A stretch of 64,000 nucleotides of DNA from Xanthostigma xanthostigma (taxonomy: Eukaryota; Arthropoda; Insecta; Raphidioptera; Raphidiidae), in the NCBI GenBank assembly GCA_963575645.1, contig OY754469.1, positions 18,804,001-18,868,000 on the forward strand. The letters are read 5' to 3'. This document shows, piece by piece, positions 56,201 to 64,000 of the stretch (positions within the stretch are counted from its first letter, which is position 1; each line of letters opens with the position of its first letter). The notes beneath the pieces were generated by a model, which saw nothing but the letters and a program-made list of their open reading frames with translations, was not told the DNA's origin and did not search any database. Both the position numbers and the translations under genes were made by a program.

Positions 56201-58459
56201 CGTGGTTACTTGTGAAGCATTGAACACAACGCGAAGTTTGGTTGTAGAACTGGACATCTTAGTGACAGCGTGATGTGGAAGAAAGTAGTGTGTTGTCTCT
56301 GCAGTATCAGATATGTCAGTGCTAGACGTCAAAGCCATATGACCCAGAGTACTGTACTCGGTCATGAAGCTGTGGTACTGGTTAGCTAGATTGAAATTTT
56401 TTGACAAACGTCGCTCCATTTGTAGCTGTAATCGTAGTGCGGATTGATAAGAATCTCCTAGTTGAGACGGGTTGAACGTGCTTTTGAACGGCAGTCGTAC
56501 GATATAACGTCCTTGTGAATCTCGATTGTGAGTAGCTAAGAAATGTTTTTCACATGCTATGTCATCTTCAGACAGTTTACTGTTAAGGGCAGGATTTTCT
56601 TCGATTTGCCAAAACCGTTGCAGTTGCGAAGATAAGTCTTCATTAGTGGTGCAATGAAGACTGCAGACTTGTTGCCTTCCTTGTGAATTGTGAAAAGGCC
56701 CGGAAACTATCCAGCCTAACGTTGTATTTTGTGCTACAGGAGAGTTCAGTCCTCCAGAGCGTACACCTTCTAGCAGAATTTGACTATAAACATCAGCCCC
56801 GAGTACTAAGTCAACTCGTGCCGGCGTTGTAAAGTTTGGATCGGCGAGTTGTATGTCAGTCAAATGTGGCCAATCCTTAGTCGTACTTTGAATCGTTGGC
56901 AAATACGTAGTGAGCTTTGGAAGTACTAGCGCCTCAATCGTATAAGAGATGTTGGGATTTTGCTTAGATTGTATAGTTAGCGTTACGACACTTTTAACGG
57001 TGCTAGACGTATTGCTACCCAGTCCATACACCGAGATATTGACAGCTCTCCTTTTCAGACGCAGCTGTTGGGCGATAGATTCTGTCACAAATGAAGATTC
57101 AGAGCCCTGATCCAATAGAGCGCGTACAGATGGAACGACATACTGTGCTATTGAATGTAGATCAACGATAGCGGTTGCGAGCAATATGCCTTTATTCGAT
57201 TGATTTAGCTGCGAAGAGTGATGAGCTTTGATTTCGGCAGTGCTTACCGATGCTTCGTCAACTGAACCAGAAGTTGACTTTGCTGGTGACTGTTCATGAA
57301 TCAGTGTATGATGATTGCTTCCACAGACTTGACAGCGTTTTATTGAGGTACAATCTTTTACGAGATGATAGCTACTTAAACAATTGTAACACAGCTTATT
57401 TTGAGTGATAAGATCACGACGTTGCTGACATGTTTTCTTGCGGAATGCAGTGCAAAATAAAATAAAGTGTTTTCCCGAACAAACAGGACAAAGTCGCTCA
57501 TTAGTCGTCGACGTAGCCATATGTGACCTGCTTCGTGAAGGTTGCAAGTCTCTCTGAGTTGAAGTTTTTTGCTGTGGACTAGCATTATCCAATACTTCCA
57601 ACTCACGAATGCGCCTTTCCAGAAAAGTTTTCAGTTGTTCGTATGTGGCTGGATTGGCTGTTGAACTGATTGATTTCTCCCAATCCCTCCGTGAGGCAAG
57701 GTCAAGTTTATTTACAGTAGTGTAAACAAGCCAATCGTCCCATTGATCAACTGGTCTCTTGAGATTCTGTAGACTTCGAATTACCTCAGTAGTACCGTCA
57801 AACAGTTGCTTCAGTTCCGCTGCAGCTTCCACTTTAACTGCGGGCAATATCGTCAATTTTTGTAGATGTGAGTAGATTATCAAACGCTTGTTCTCGTATC
57901 TGGAGATTAGTAAATCCCACGCGGTTGCGTAATTATCAGCGGTGACTTCAATACTCTGAAGCATTTGTTGGGCTTCTCCTGCTAGACTTAGTTTCAGATA
58001 GTGCAGTCGTTGCACATCCGTTAATGATTTGTTATTATGTATGATTGATTTGAATAAATCGCTGAAACTTGTCCACTCGTGGTAGTTGCCTGAAAAGCGA
58101 GGCACATTGATGCGAGGCAATATCTGATGTGTGCCAGCAGAAGCCACAGTTGTTTGATCTGTGTGTTCTGTGTGTTCTTCCAGCATGTTTAATAGGGTCC
58201 CTTTGATCTCGGCATGTACATTTGCGGCAGATTCGAAGTGATCCTCTTCAAAGTACGGTTGATCCCGTGCTGTAGGATCTTTGAGAGACATCAACGCATC
58301 ATGATTGTCTTGATATGTAGCCCAGTAGCCGTCAACTTGTTCAATACGTGCACGTATAGTACCGCGTGTAATACGGTCGCGTCCCATTTTTTTTAGATTA
58401 ATGACAGACCGTGCTATTAATCCCTGTGTCCACTTTTGTTTGTCAAGAAGTGCTTCCAT
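53288..58459 (-). CDS. BEL/Pao Gag-Pol polyprotein
   Basis: This 1723-residue polyprotein is one open frame on the minus strand, as usual for BEL/Pao elements. Residues about 115-280 resemble the Gag DUF1759 region. Cys-rich knuckles lie at 324-336 (CPVC...C) and 357-388 (CYNC...C...CQVC). The aspartic protease has LLDQGSES with D450 (DUF1758 type). Reverse transcriptase has D789 and the catalytic box YIDD (865-868). RNase H shows D1044, E1088 and D1119. Integrase has H1353/H1358, C1388/C1391, then D1423, D1489 and E1541. A DUF5641-like C-terminus follows. All expected catalytic residues are present and there are no frameshifts. The initiating ATG lies just after the primer-binding site. The protein would make virus-like particles, copy RNA and integrate cDNA, from family knowledge. 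Opposite-strand frames are shadows. Confidence 0.97.
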   Translation of the reverse strand: MEALLDKQKWTQGLIARSVINLKKMGRDRITRGTIRARIEQVDGYWATYQDNHDALMSLKDPTARDQPYFEEDHFESAANVHAEIKGTLLNMLEEHTEHTDQTTVASAGTHQILPRINVPRFSGNYHEWTSFSDLFKSIIHNNKSLTDVQRLHYLKLSLAGEAQQMLQSIEVTADNYATAWDLLISRYENKRLIIYSHLQKLTILPAVKVEAAAELKQLFDGTTEVIRSLQNLKRPVDQWDDWLVYTTVNKLDLASRRDWEKSISSTANPATYEQLKTFLERRIRELEVLDNASPQQKTSTQRDLQPSRSRSHMATSTTNERLCPVCSGKHFILFCTAFRKKTCQQRRDLITQNKLCYNCLSSYHLVKDCTSIKRCQVCGSNHHTLIHEQSPAKSTSGSVDEASVSTAEIKAHHSSQLNQSNKGILLATAIVDLHSIAQYVVPSVRALLDQGSESSFVTESIAQQLRLKRRAVNISVYGLGSNTSSTVKSVVTLTIQSKQNPNISYTIEALVLPKLTTYLPTIQSTTKDWPHLTDIQLADPNFTTPARVDLVLGADVYSQILLEGVRSGGLNSPVAQNTTLGWIVSGPFHNSQGRQQVCSLHCTTNEDLSSQLQRFWQIEENPALNSKLSEDDIACEKHFLATHNRDSQGRYIVRLPFKSTFNPSQLGDSYQSALRLQLQMERRLSKNFNLANQYHSFMTEYSTLGHMALTSSTDISDTAETTHYFLPHHAVTKMSSSTTKLRVVFNASQVTTSGVSLNDVLLTGPKLQSDLSAIILKWRIHPIVFGADITKMYRQILVHHDDCKYQQILWRSEVSKPIERYSLLTVTYGTACAPFLALRTLRQLAKDEQHQYPLGSQVILNDMYIDDVLTGSNSISEALERQNQLIGILKAGNFNLRKWVSNCSELLDRISPDDQESVIQMHLKTETAVPVLGLFWQPTSDTFRFQVQSSSETSEITKRAILSDISRLFDPLGWLSPVIITAKILLQSLWLLKIDWDARLPEDIEQQWRTYRSQLPSLHTISIPRWIGMQPTVRTCELHGFADASTQAYAAVVYLLVVNNEGHAQVTLLTAKTKVAPVKTISLPRLELCAATLLSRLVQVVRGGVFAAYPMPIHLWTDSTVVLAWIKNHASRWKTFVANRVSEIQTLNPAANWHHVPSSDNPADCASRGVYPNEIQNRTLWWQGPHWLSQPASFWPSTMSPIGAEVDMEQRTNAHVTEIADTNRWDLLYKYSSLSKLLRVTAYCKRFVSNCRLPKAERIQNHLTPSELLNARNFWVIFVQKYSFFTEYKLLSNKDVLPTKSSLLKLKPFIDKAGLLRVGGRLQHAILHYDEKHPIVLPRSSPLTTMMISQAHKRTLHGGVQLTLSHLRRTFWILGGRSQVHNYIRGCRKCFPFHAATTVPVMSDLPAERVQPSRPFLNTGVDYAGPIHLKASKGRGFRSYKGYISVFICMSTRAIHLEAVSDYSTQSFLAAYKRFTARRGICATLWSDQGTTFIGADNELRKLFQAASPQRKSITELLANDGTNWKFIPPASPHFGGLWEAGVRSVKHHLRRVIGDQMLTYEEMSTFLCEVEACLNSRPIQAMSDEPTDLTALTPGHFLIGSACTTIPEPSLLEIKINRLTRWQLLRNMYEHFWKRWSTEYLTTLQVRTKWRTTKQQVSVGDLVLIIDERYPPSKWPLARITTLHPGPDNQVRVVTLRTAETTLTRPVAKLCFLPGMMRQDE

Positions 58460-58472
58460 TTTCTCTTTTTTG

Positions 58473-58496
58473 ATAATACGGTTCGAAGGACCAAAA
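58473..58496 (-). other. Primer-binding site of the BEL/Pao element
   Basis: Just inside the 5' LTR, the minus strand reads TGGTCCTTCGAACCG. This starts with TGG as needed for pairing with a tRNA 3' CCA. The cognate tRNA was not determined. Confidence 0.75.
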
Positions 58497-58681
58497 TGTT
58501 TCAGGCAGATGAAACGATAGTTTTTTGTTAACTAAATTTTTATTAAAATTGTAAAAATAAAAGAATTTGTACAGAAAAAAGGATTACATAACAGGTTAAA
58601 ACAAAAAATAATTTCTTGTGTAATATTATACATTAATTCAAAATATAAATAGGCAGGGCTGGAGTGAGCCTGTTCTGAACA
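58497..58681 (-). repeat. BEL/Pao 5' LTR (185 bp)
   Basis: Same sequence as 52981-53165 by eye. In element orientation it should carry the promoter and start site. I see no clear TATA box. AATAAAAATTTAG near its end may hold a polyadenylation signal. Confidence 0.93.
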
Positions 58682-58774
58682 ATTGCTAAATGTATTTTAC
58701 AAAACACATGAATTTGCAAATAATAATAATTGGCATGATACTCTTGACGCTATCATGTATACAGAGTACCATTA

Positions 58775-59836
58775 AATAATAGTATATTGTGCGACTAGTG
58801 AGAGAAGGAGAAGATTCCATGAGCGTGAAATTTGCCGCACGAGCGCAGCGAGTGCGGTAAAACACACGCGAGTGGAATATTCTCCTTCGATCAATAGTCG
58901 CACATAATACTTTATTCAACTAGCAGGAGTAATATGTAATCGGGGCCCTGATAAAAGAGGGAAAAATAATAAATCACTTCATTGATTGACGTACCACCGT
59001 CAGTGTATACACAAGATTGCCATGATTTCGCTGAATTGCGATGCTGTTTTCATATAAGTATACAATACCGCCTACCACGTTCCTATTGGTCCAGAAGCTA
59101 CTTGCAGTTTTTTTCATTATTTAGCGCTTGGGCTTGCTACTGAGTTTCTATTGGTCCAGAAAATTCATTATTACACTAGTGAAGTAATACATTATTTCTC
59201 CCACGCCAGAAAATTCATTATTACACTATAGTGAAGTAATATATTATTTCTCCCACGTTTAGCAGGGCCCCGAAATTACATATTACTCACGCGTGTTGAA
59301 TAAAGATATTTATTCAACACGCGTGAGTAATATGTAATTTCGGGGCCCTGCTAAACGTGGGAGAAATAATATATTACTTCACTAGTGTAATAATGAATTT
59401 TCTGGCGTGGGAGAAATAATATATTACTTCACTAGTGTAATAATGAATTTTCTGGACCAATAGAAACTCAGTAGCAAGCCCAAGCGCTAAATAATGAAAA
59501 AAACTGCAAGGAGCTTCTGGACCAATAGGAACGTGGTAGGCGGTATTGTATATATGAAAACAGCATCGCAATTCAGCGAAAGTCAAGGCAACCTTGTGTT
59601 TATACACTGACGTTGGGTACGTCAATCAATGAAGTGATTTATTATTTTTCCCTCTTTTATCAGGGCCCCGATTACATATTACTCCTGCTAGTTGAATAAA
59701 GTATTATGTGCGACTATTGATCGAAGGAGAATATTCCACTCGCGTGCGTTTTACCGCACTCGCTGCGCTCGTGCGGCAAATTTCACGCTCATGGAATCTT
59801 CTCCTTCTCTCACTAGTCGCACAATATACTATTATT
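58775..59836. mobile_element. Two family-B elements fused tail-to-tail (1.06-kb palindrome)
   Basis: AATAATAGTATATTGTGCGA at 58775 is mirrored by TCGCACAATATACTATTATT ending at 59836. The centre is near 59306 at GTTGAATAAAGATATTTATT. Each arm holds the full family-B hairpin (GCCGCACGAGCGCAGCGAGT loop), GGGGCCCTG, TATTGGTCCAGAA boxes and end. Both arms contain a further local duplication of GAAATAATATATTACTTCAC, unlike the single elements, and the arms look near-identical. It follows the BEL right flank by about 90 bp. The frames 58686-58919 and 59374-59625 are translations of it. Confidence 0.85.
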
Positions 59837-60967
59837 TCTAAAATAACTAATATGCTATGTTCATTCTAACCAAGAAGAATATTCTTGATAAAAACATCGG
59901 TTGGTTTATACTATATTTTTAGACATTTTGTTTTGTAAAAGTGGTAGACATTAGAGTGCTAGACTGGGTCCGCCCAGTCTATGTAGTTGTCCTTTTAGAA
60001 TGCTAAAAAGGAGGATGCGGATATATTTGTATATGTTCCTATGTAGTTGATCTGGTGAAATTGAGAACGATTTGTAAGCACAATGTGTGTTAACAAGCGA
60101 GATCGTGGATTATCTAAGTCTGAAATGACGTTACACCTACCCTTTAGGACTGTTTGTATCTGTATTCATTTAATTACGTATATACCGGATCTTTTAACGA
60201 AATCCTACATGATATTTATGTATAGTTGATGTATACGGTGTGCCTATAGAAAAGTGATGTAGTAGGGTCTTGGTCCCAAAACATGAACATCCAAAAACAT
60301 CTGTTTTGACATCTGGTTTGACATTCAACGTGTTCCAAAACGTGAACGACAAATCTCTGACGTGAAAAAATGAAAAATTGAACTTATATCTATATACAAA
60401 CTTAATACGACATCTATATTTATGTATATATGCTTACCTACAATGCAAAATAAAACATTTTAATAGAAAGTACTCTTTTTATATATATATTTTTTTAAAT
60501 TATGTAATATATAATCTATTTCCTAAATAAAAGTTGAGTTAGCTATTTTCAAGATGCTTTAAACCATGTATATTTTATAAAAATACATCAATTTTTATCA
60601 AAAATATATCTTAGCGTAAATTCTGAGTTGAATCATTATACGCCGCAGAGATTTCCAAATTGTACATCAAAAATGATAAAGAGACCTCATGTTTTTCATT
60701 TATGTTTAAAATTTAGTACTTATAATTTATAATGTAAAATGTTATTCTAGTAAATCGCTCATAGTAATTTTTTTTCCAGGTTTTCTCGTTAAAATCTCAG
60801 AAAACTTCTTTATTGGTAAGTCTTCAAAAATGTTTCATTAATAAATAGAACTAACAAAAAAAAAAATAAGTTAATTTTCTGAAGAAAAGAACTGAAATGT
60901 TCACGAAACGTCTAAGCCAATATGTGTAGCCTAACGTGAGTAATCTGTGTAAACGTAACGATAATAT
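59837..60967. other. Gene-free AT-rich region
   Basis: No gene or clear repeat. CCAAAACATGAACATCCAA and TCCAAAACGTGAACGACAA near 60275 and 60334 form a weak direct pair. Confidence 0.35.
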
Positions 60968-62133
60968 ACCAAGATCCCAGATCCTTCAGACCAGCGTCAT
61001 TTCAGTACTGCTAAGATTTTACCAGTAAATGTACAATATTTAGTTAAAAACGTATGCCAATATGCTAGCTTGAAAGCGGGACCCTTTTAGAGATAACAGG
61101 TTTTAAAGATACATAAAACACGTGCTTACCTACGTACGCAATAGTATTATGCATGCATATGAGAACGAGTGAGAGAGAGCATTAGATGATTTTTTTTTGA
61201 CAGCTTCATGAAATTAAGGTCTTTTATTTGTTTACACATAACAAACACAGAGTAGTCAATGAATTTATGAGAGAAAAACTCCATGGAATCAAATAAACAA
61301 CCTACATTTCATGAAGCTGTCAAACAAAAAAAAATCATCTACAGCTGCTTTCACTCGCACTCATATGCATGCATTATGTACGTAGGTAAGCACATGTTTA
61401 TGTACTTTTAGAACCTGTTATCTCTAAAAGGGCTCGCTCAGTGGCGGATTTGCCCTAAGACTCAGTAGGCCTAGGCCTAGGGCGGCCAGATATTAGGGGT
61501 GGCCAATCGTGTCAAAACACATTATTGCGTATATGGCGGGCCGCACTGCACGGTGCAGTCTGCACCGCATCGTATAACAATAATCTTCCTAAAAAAGTGA
61601 TCGGAATATCTAATTTAGATCAATATTTTAGACAGTTGAGTTTTTTTAAATTAATTTAAAACAGACTACTTATTAAAACCAACAATGTTGAACTATTGTC
61701 GAGGATTTTTTTTATAAAATATTTCAGTTTAAGTCACATAACGCTCTTCTAAGATGATTTGACGTCAGCTATGTTGATAGCGCGTAGTGTCTGAGTTCAA
61801 AAATATAATCGTAATTATTCCTGAAACCTCGGAAAATATTGCAAACTAGCAGCTATTATATAGTCAATTAAATTTCTGAATCGGTTTCGATAAAAATGGG
61901 CAATAAAGTAAATTCCTTATGTACTTAGTCTATATGATGGGTGCCGAGAAAAGGGCGGCTGGTACTTATTACATGCCTTGGGCCTAGGGCGGCTAAGACT
62001 GCAAATCCGCCACTGGCCCCGCTGCAAGCTAGCAAGTTGGCAAGTTGGTATTTTTTACTAAATATTGTACATTTACTAATAAAATCTTAGCACTACTGAA
62101 ATGGCGTAGGTCTGGCGTGTCTGGGATCTTGGT
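60968..62133. mobile_element. Family-C palindromic MITE, copy 2, interrupted by a hAT MITE
   Basis: ACCAAGATCCCAGA with TCAGTACTGCTAAGATTTTA, GTAAATGTACAATATTTAGT, GTGCTTACCTACGTACGCAA and GACAGCTTCATGAAAT is mirrored on the right, ending CTGGGATCTTGGT. The right arm is split at 61439-62015. The spacer is about 61216-61297. Noncoding. Confidence 0.85.
61439..62015. mobile_element. hAT-type MITE inserted in the family-C right arm
   Basis: Ends CAGTGGCGGATTTGC and GCAAATCCGCCACTG are perfect inverted repeats of a common hAT type. Subterminal GGCCTAGGGCGGC motifs occur on both sides. Flanks GGCTCGCT and GCCCCGCT differ at two positions, consistent with a diverged 8-bp duplication. Removing it restores the continuous family-C arm. 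No transposase. Confidence 0.9.
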
Positions 62134-62813
62134 CTATAATGCATATAATATTATATAGTCGGTTTTTTAGTGTGAGGAACCAAATTAGGTTACTTTGGTT
62201 ACCGCTTTGTTGTAATTGAGGATTTTTTTAAATTATGTGTTGTCTGTGACGTATGAAGAATGAGTGTTGAAAATGTAAATTTTTATAAATTGAATAGTAC
62301 CATACACAATTTAATGTAATACCACCGACTAGGTAAATAATTTCAGACAATATTTTTATCGGCGGCATTTTCCTTCATTATTTTTTTGGAAAATTCGTTT
62401 AAAAAATAATGTTTTATATCTCATTTCAATATAAAGTTCTTCTTTTTCTGTATTGTTTTTTTCCAAAAAATATTTTCGTTGGAATAGATACATCAAAATC
62501 AAAAAATAGTTTTAACCAATAACGACAATTTAATTATCAAATTTCTCTCTTATATTAGTTCCGCACTAAAAAAACAAACTTATACCTACCAGTTACCACC
62601 TAAATATCAGTATAATAGCCGTAAAAACTGAACAGTACATGTCATAGGTATTATTCGGAGAACCTTGACAACGAAACCACTGTTTTTGTTATTACGGTAA
62701 ATAGAGCATTCTTTATTAATTGATTCCAAATGTTTCACTAGTAATTATAGTTCACTTTAAATCTTGCAAATGAATTAAATATAAATTTGTAAATTATAAG
62801 AAACAGCCGGAAA
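62134..62813. other. Gene-free AT-rich region
   Basis: No feature recognised. Confidence 0.35.
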
Positions 62814-62987
62814 ATGTCAACTGAAAATAATAATGATTCGAAGGGCGTCCACTGTGACATTATGACGAAAAACGAACGTGAAACACATTATTTAAAATTC
62901 AATCAAACTGTTATTTCCTTACATGGAACGGTGATAATAATAGACCAAATAAACTGTTTCAATTACCTTTTCAAAATTCCGCTTCAA
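62814..62987 (+). CDS. Weak candidate first exon (unknown product)
   Basis: The frame begins ATG at 62814 in an A-rich start context (GGAAAATG) and reads an N-terminal hydrophilic segment, MSTENNNDSKGVHCD, then a more hydrophobic VISLHGTVIIIDQ. A possible splice donor, AAAG|GTAATAATT, lies near 62987. Without it, the frame runs to 63056. I know no family match. It is not repeated elsewhere in the window, unlike most short frames here. Equally possible is chance, since the DNA is AT-rich and the frame is short. Confidence 0.2.
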
Positions 62988-63056
62988 AAGGTAATAATTA
63001 GTTTAAATAGGCGTGTTTTTCTCCGACTATTTGAAAAATTAAATGCACATAGATAG

Positions 63057-63640
63057 GTATATAACAAAGCAATTCTCTGTTCATTTATATGAATAATAGA
63101 AAAGTTTTCATTTGCAGCGCTGACAAGTTATGCATATAAAGACTTTTTAACAGACGAAACTTCTTCTAACATTAATTGATTTAAGTACGTTAGTAGAATA
63201 CAAAAATAGAATGTATGGAAAACAATACTGTTGTCTACGACTATTTTTATTTGTAGTTTATTGACATTAAAATATTGATGATAAGGGATCTATAATCCTA
63301 TTAGGTAATTGTCATAGTAAAGGCCATCAATATAAACGACCCTCTGTGAAGAACGTCTTTCTCTAAGTAACATTCGTACTCATATCATCGGCAGCTATTC
63401 AGGCGAAGTACCCCTTCACCTTTCTTTTAAATCGTTTCCCATAAAAAAGTATTTCTTATAGGTACCTACATCTAATAAATATAATAAATAAATTTTGTAA
63501 TTAATTCAAATTCAAGTAAAGTAGCAATAAGGTCAATGTAAACCGCGCAATTAGATGTGATTTTATCATAAAATTACATTAATTCAAAACAGAGAAAACG
63601 CAGCACGCATAAAGTGTCGATACAATTGATACACGTACTA
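63057..63640. other. Gene-free region
   Basis: No gene or RNA recognised. Confidence 0.3.
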
Positions 63641-64000
63641 CAATGAAGAGTTTTGCCAACCGTATGTGAAACATGCACTTGTACCGTTCGTCGCTATGAC
63701 AACCATGACGTCAGTAGCGTCAGCCAAGGATTTAGTTGAATTTCGAGTGTGCATAGCTAGACGGTCACATGTTGAAGGCATTTACCCATACGGTGCTCGA
63801 CTGAAAGCTGATTTCTTGCTTTAGTTATACCCACGAAGTCTGTAACCAGGAGACCTAACTTCTTATATGCTTGATGTATTTCGAGACGGGTCGCTTTCTG
63901 GCACACGCGAGATGCCGCTGTTATCACTCCTGGAAAAACTTCAGTTCTGTCCACCTGTTTTCGCCATTTATATCAAAGATGTTCTTCACAGACACTACAC
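63641..64000. other. Less AT-rich window edge, possible promoter or exon
   Basis: The base composition shifts toward GC. A TGACGTCA-like site (ATGACGTCAGT, about 63706) with CGTCGCTATGACAACC and GTCAGCC nearby suggests a promoter-type region. A 65-codon minus frame (63757-63954) starts at a non-ATG codon and has no recognised domain. A gene may extend past the window end, but nothing proves it. Confidence 0.25.

Larger units (their letters stand above)
52981..58681 (-). mobile_element. Complete BEL/Pao LTR retrotransposon (5.7 kb)
   Basis: This is a full element with two 185-bp LTRs, a primer-binding site, a single intact 1723-codon Gag-Pol frame, a purine-rich tract and a probable 6-bp target duplication. 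The LTRs show no difference by eye, so the insertion is recent and the element may be active. No envelope-like frame follows pol. It lies in gene-poor DNA between family-B elements. Confidence 0.95.

Overview
The window looks like intergenic or heterochromatic DNA from an insect. It is AT-rich and packed with short non-autonomous transposons, and it contains an intact BEL/Pao LTR retrotransposon, a CR1/Jockey-type non-LTR fragment, hAT, mariner and pogo-like MITEs, and a cluster of eukaryotic tRNA-Asp genes. I cannot fix the order or species from the sequence. I found no convincing host protein-coding gene. Most short open frames are translations of repeats, and several occur twice as mirror images because they lie in palindromes.

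Layout. 1-16.6 kb is a patchwork of old interspersed repeats and inverted-repeat elements: a 2 kb foldback at 3497-5474 inside an older element, a 1.5 kb foldback at 12571-14040, several 0.2-0.5 kb MITEs, a degenerate tRNA-Lys-like sequence, and a non-LTR reverse-transcriptase tail at about 14316-14949. 16.9-22.5 kb holds a probable solo LTR, a tRNA-derived SINE-like sequence, a pogo-type MITE and a 1.1 kb palindrome with a tRNA-like sequence in each arm.

22.7-40.9 kb is the dominant feature. It is an approximately 18.2 kb inverted repeat. Each arm contains, from outside to inside, a terminal hairpin domain, four copies of a ~146-bp repeat, a unique linker, about 38-42 copies of a 163-bp satellite and a ~0.7 kb AT-rich spacer. 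A ~75-bp loop separates the arms. Outer arm segments are identical by eye over about 1 kb, while the inner spacers have diverged (roughly 90% by eye). The left array has a higher-order structure of 9-10 monomer blocks. The design resembles foldback (FB/Galileo-like) elements whose inverted repeats are built from tandem repeats, but I do not recognise the family and see no transposase.

41-52 kb holds more MITEs (two hAT copies with perfect 8-bp target duplications, two mariner-type) and four tandem tRNA-Asp(GTC) genes on the minus strand with a ~415-423 bp period. 52-59.8 kb holds a family of ~0.5 kb elements with a conserved hairpin end, one pair of which is fused into a 1.06 kb palindrome. 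Next to it is a complete BEL/Pao retrotransposon with two 185-bp LTRs that look identical, so it inserted recently and may still be active. 60-64 kb holds a palindromic element interrupted by a hAT MITE, a weak candidate first exon near 62.8 kb, and a less AT-rich end of window that may approach a gene.
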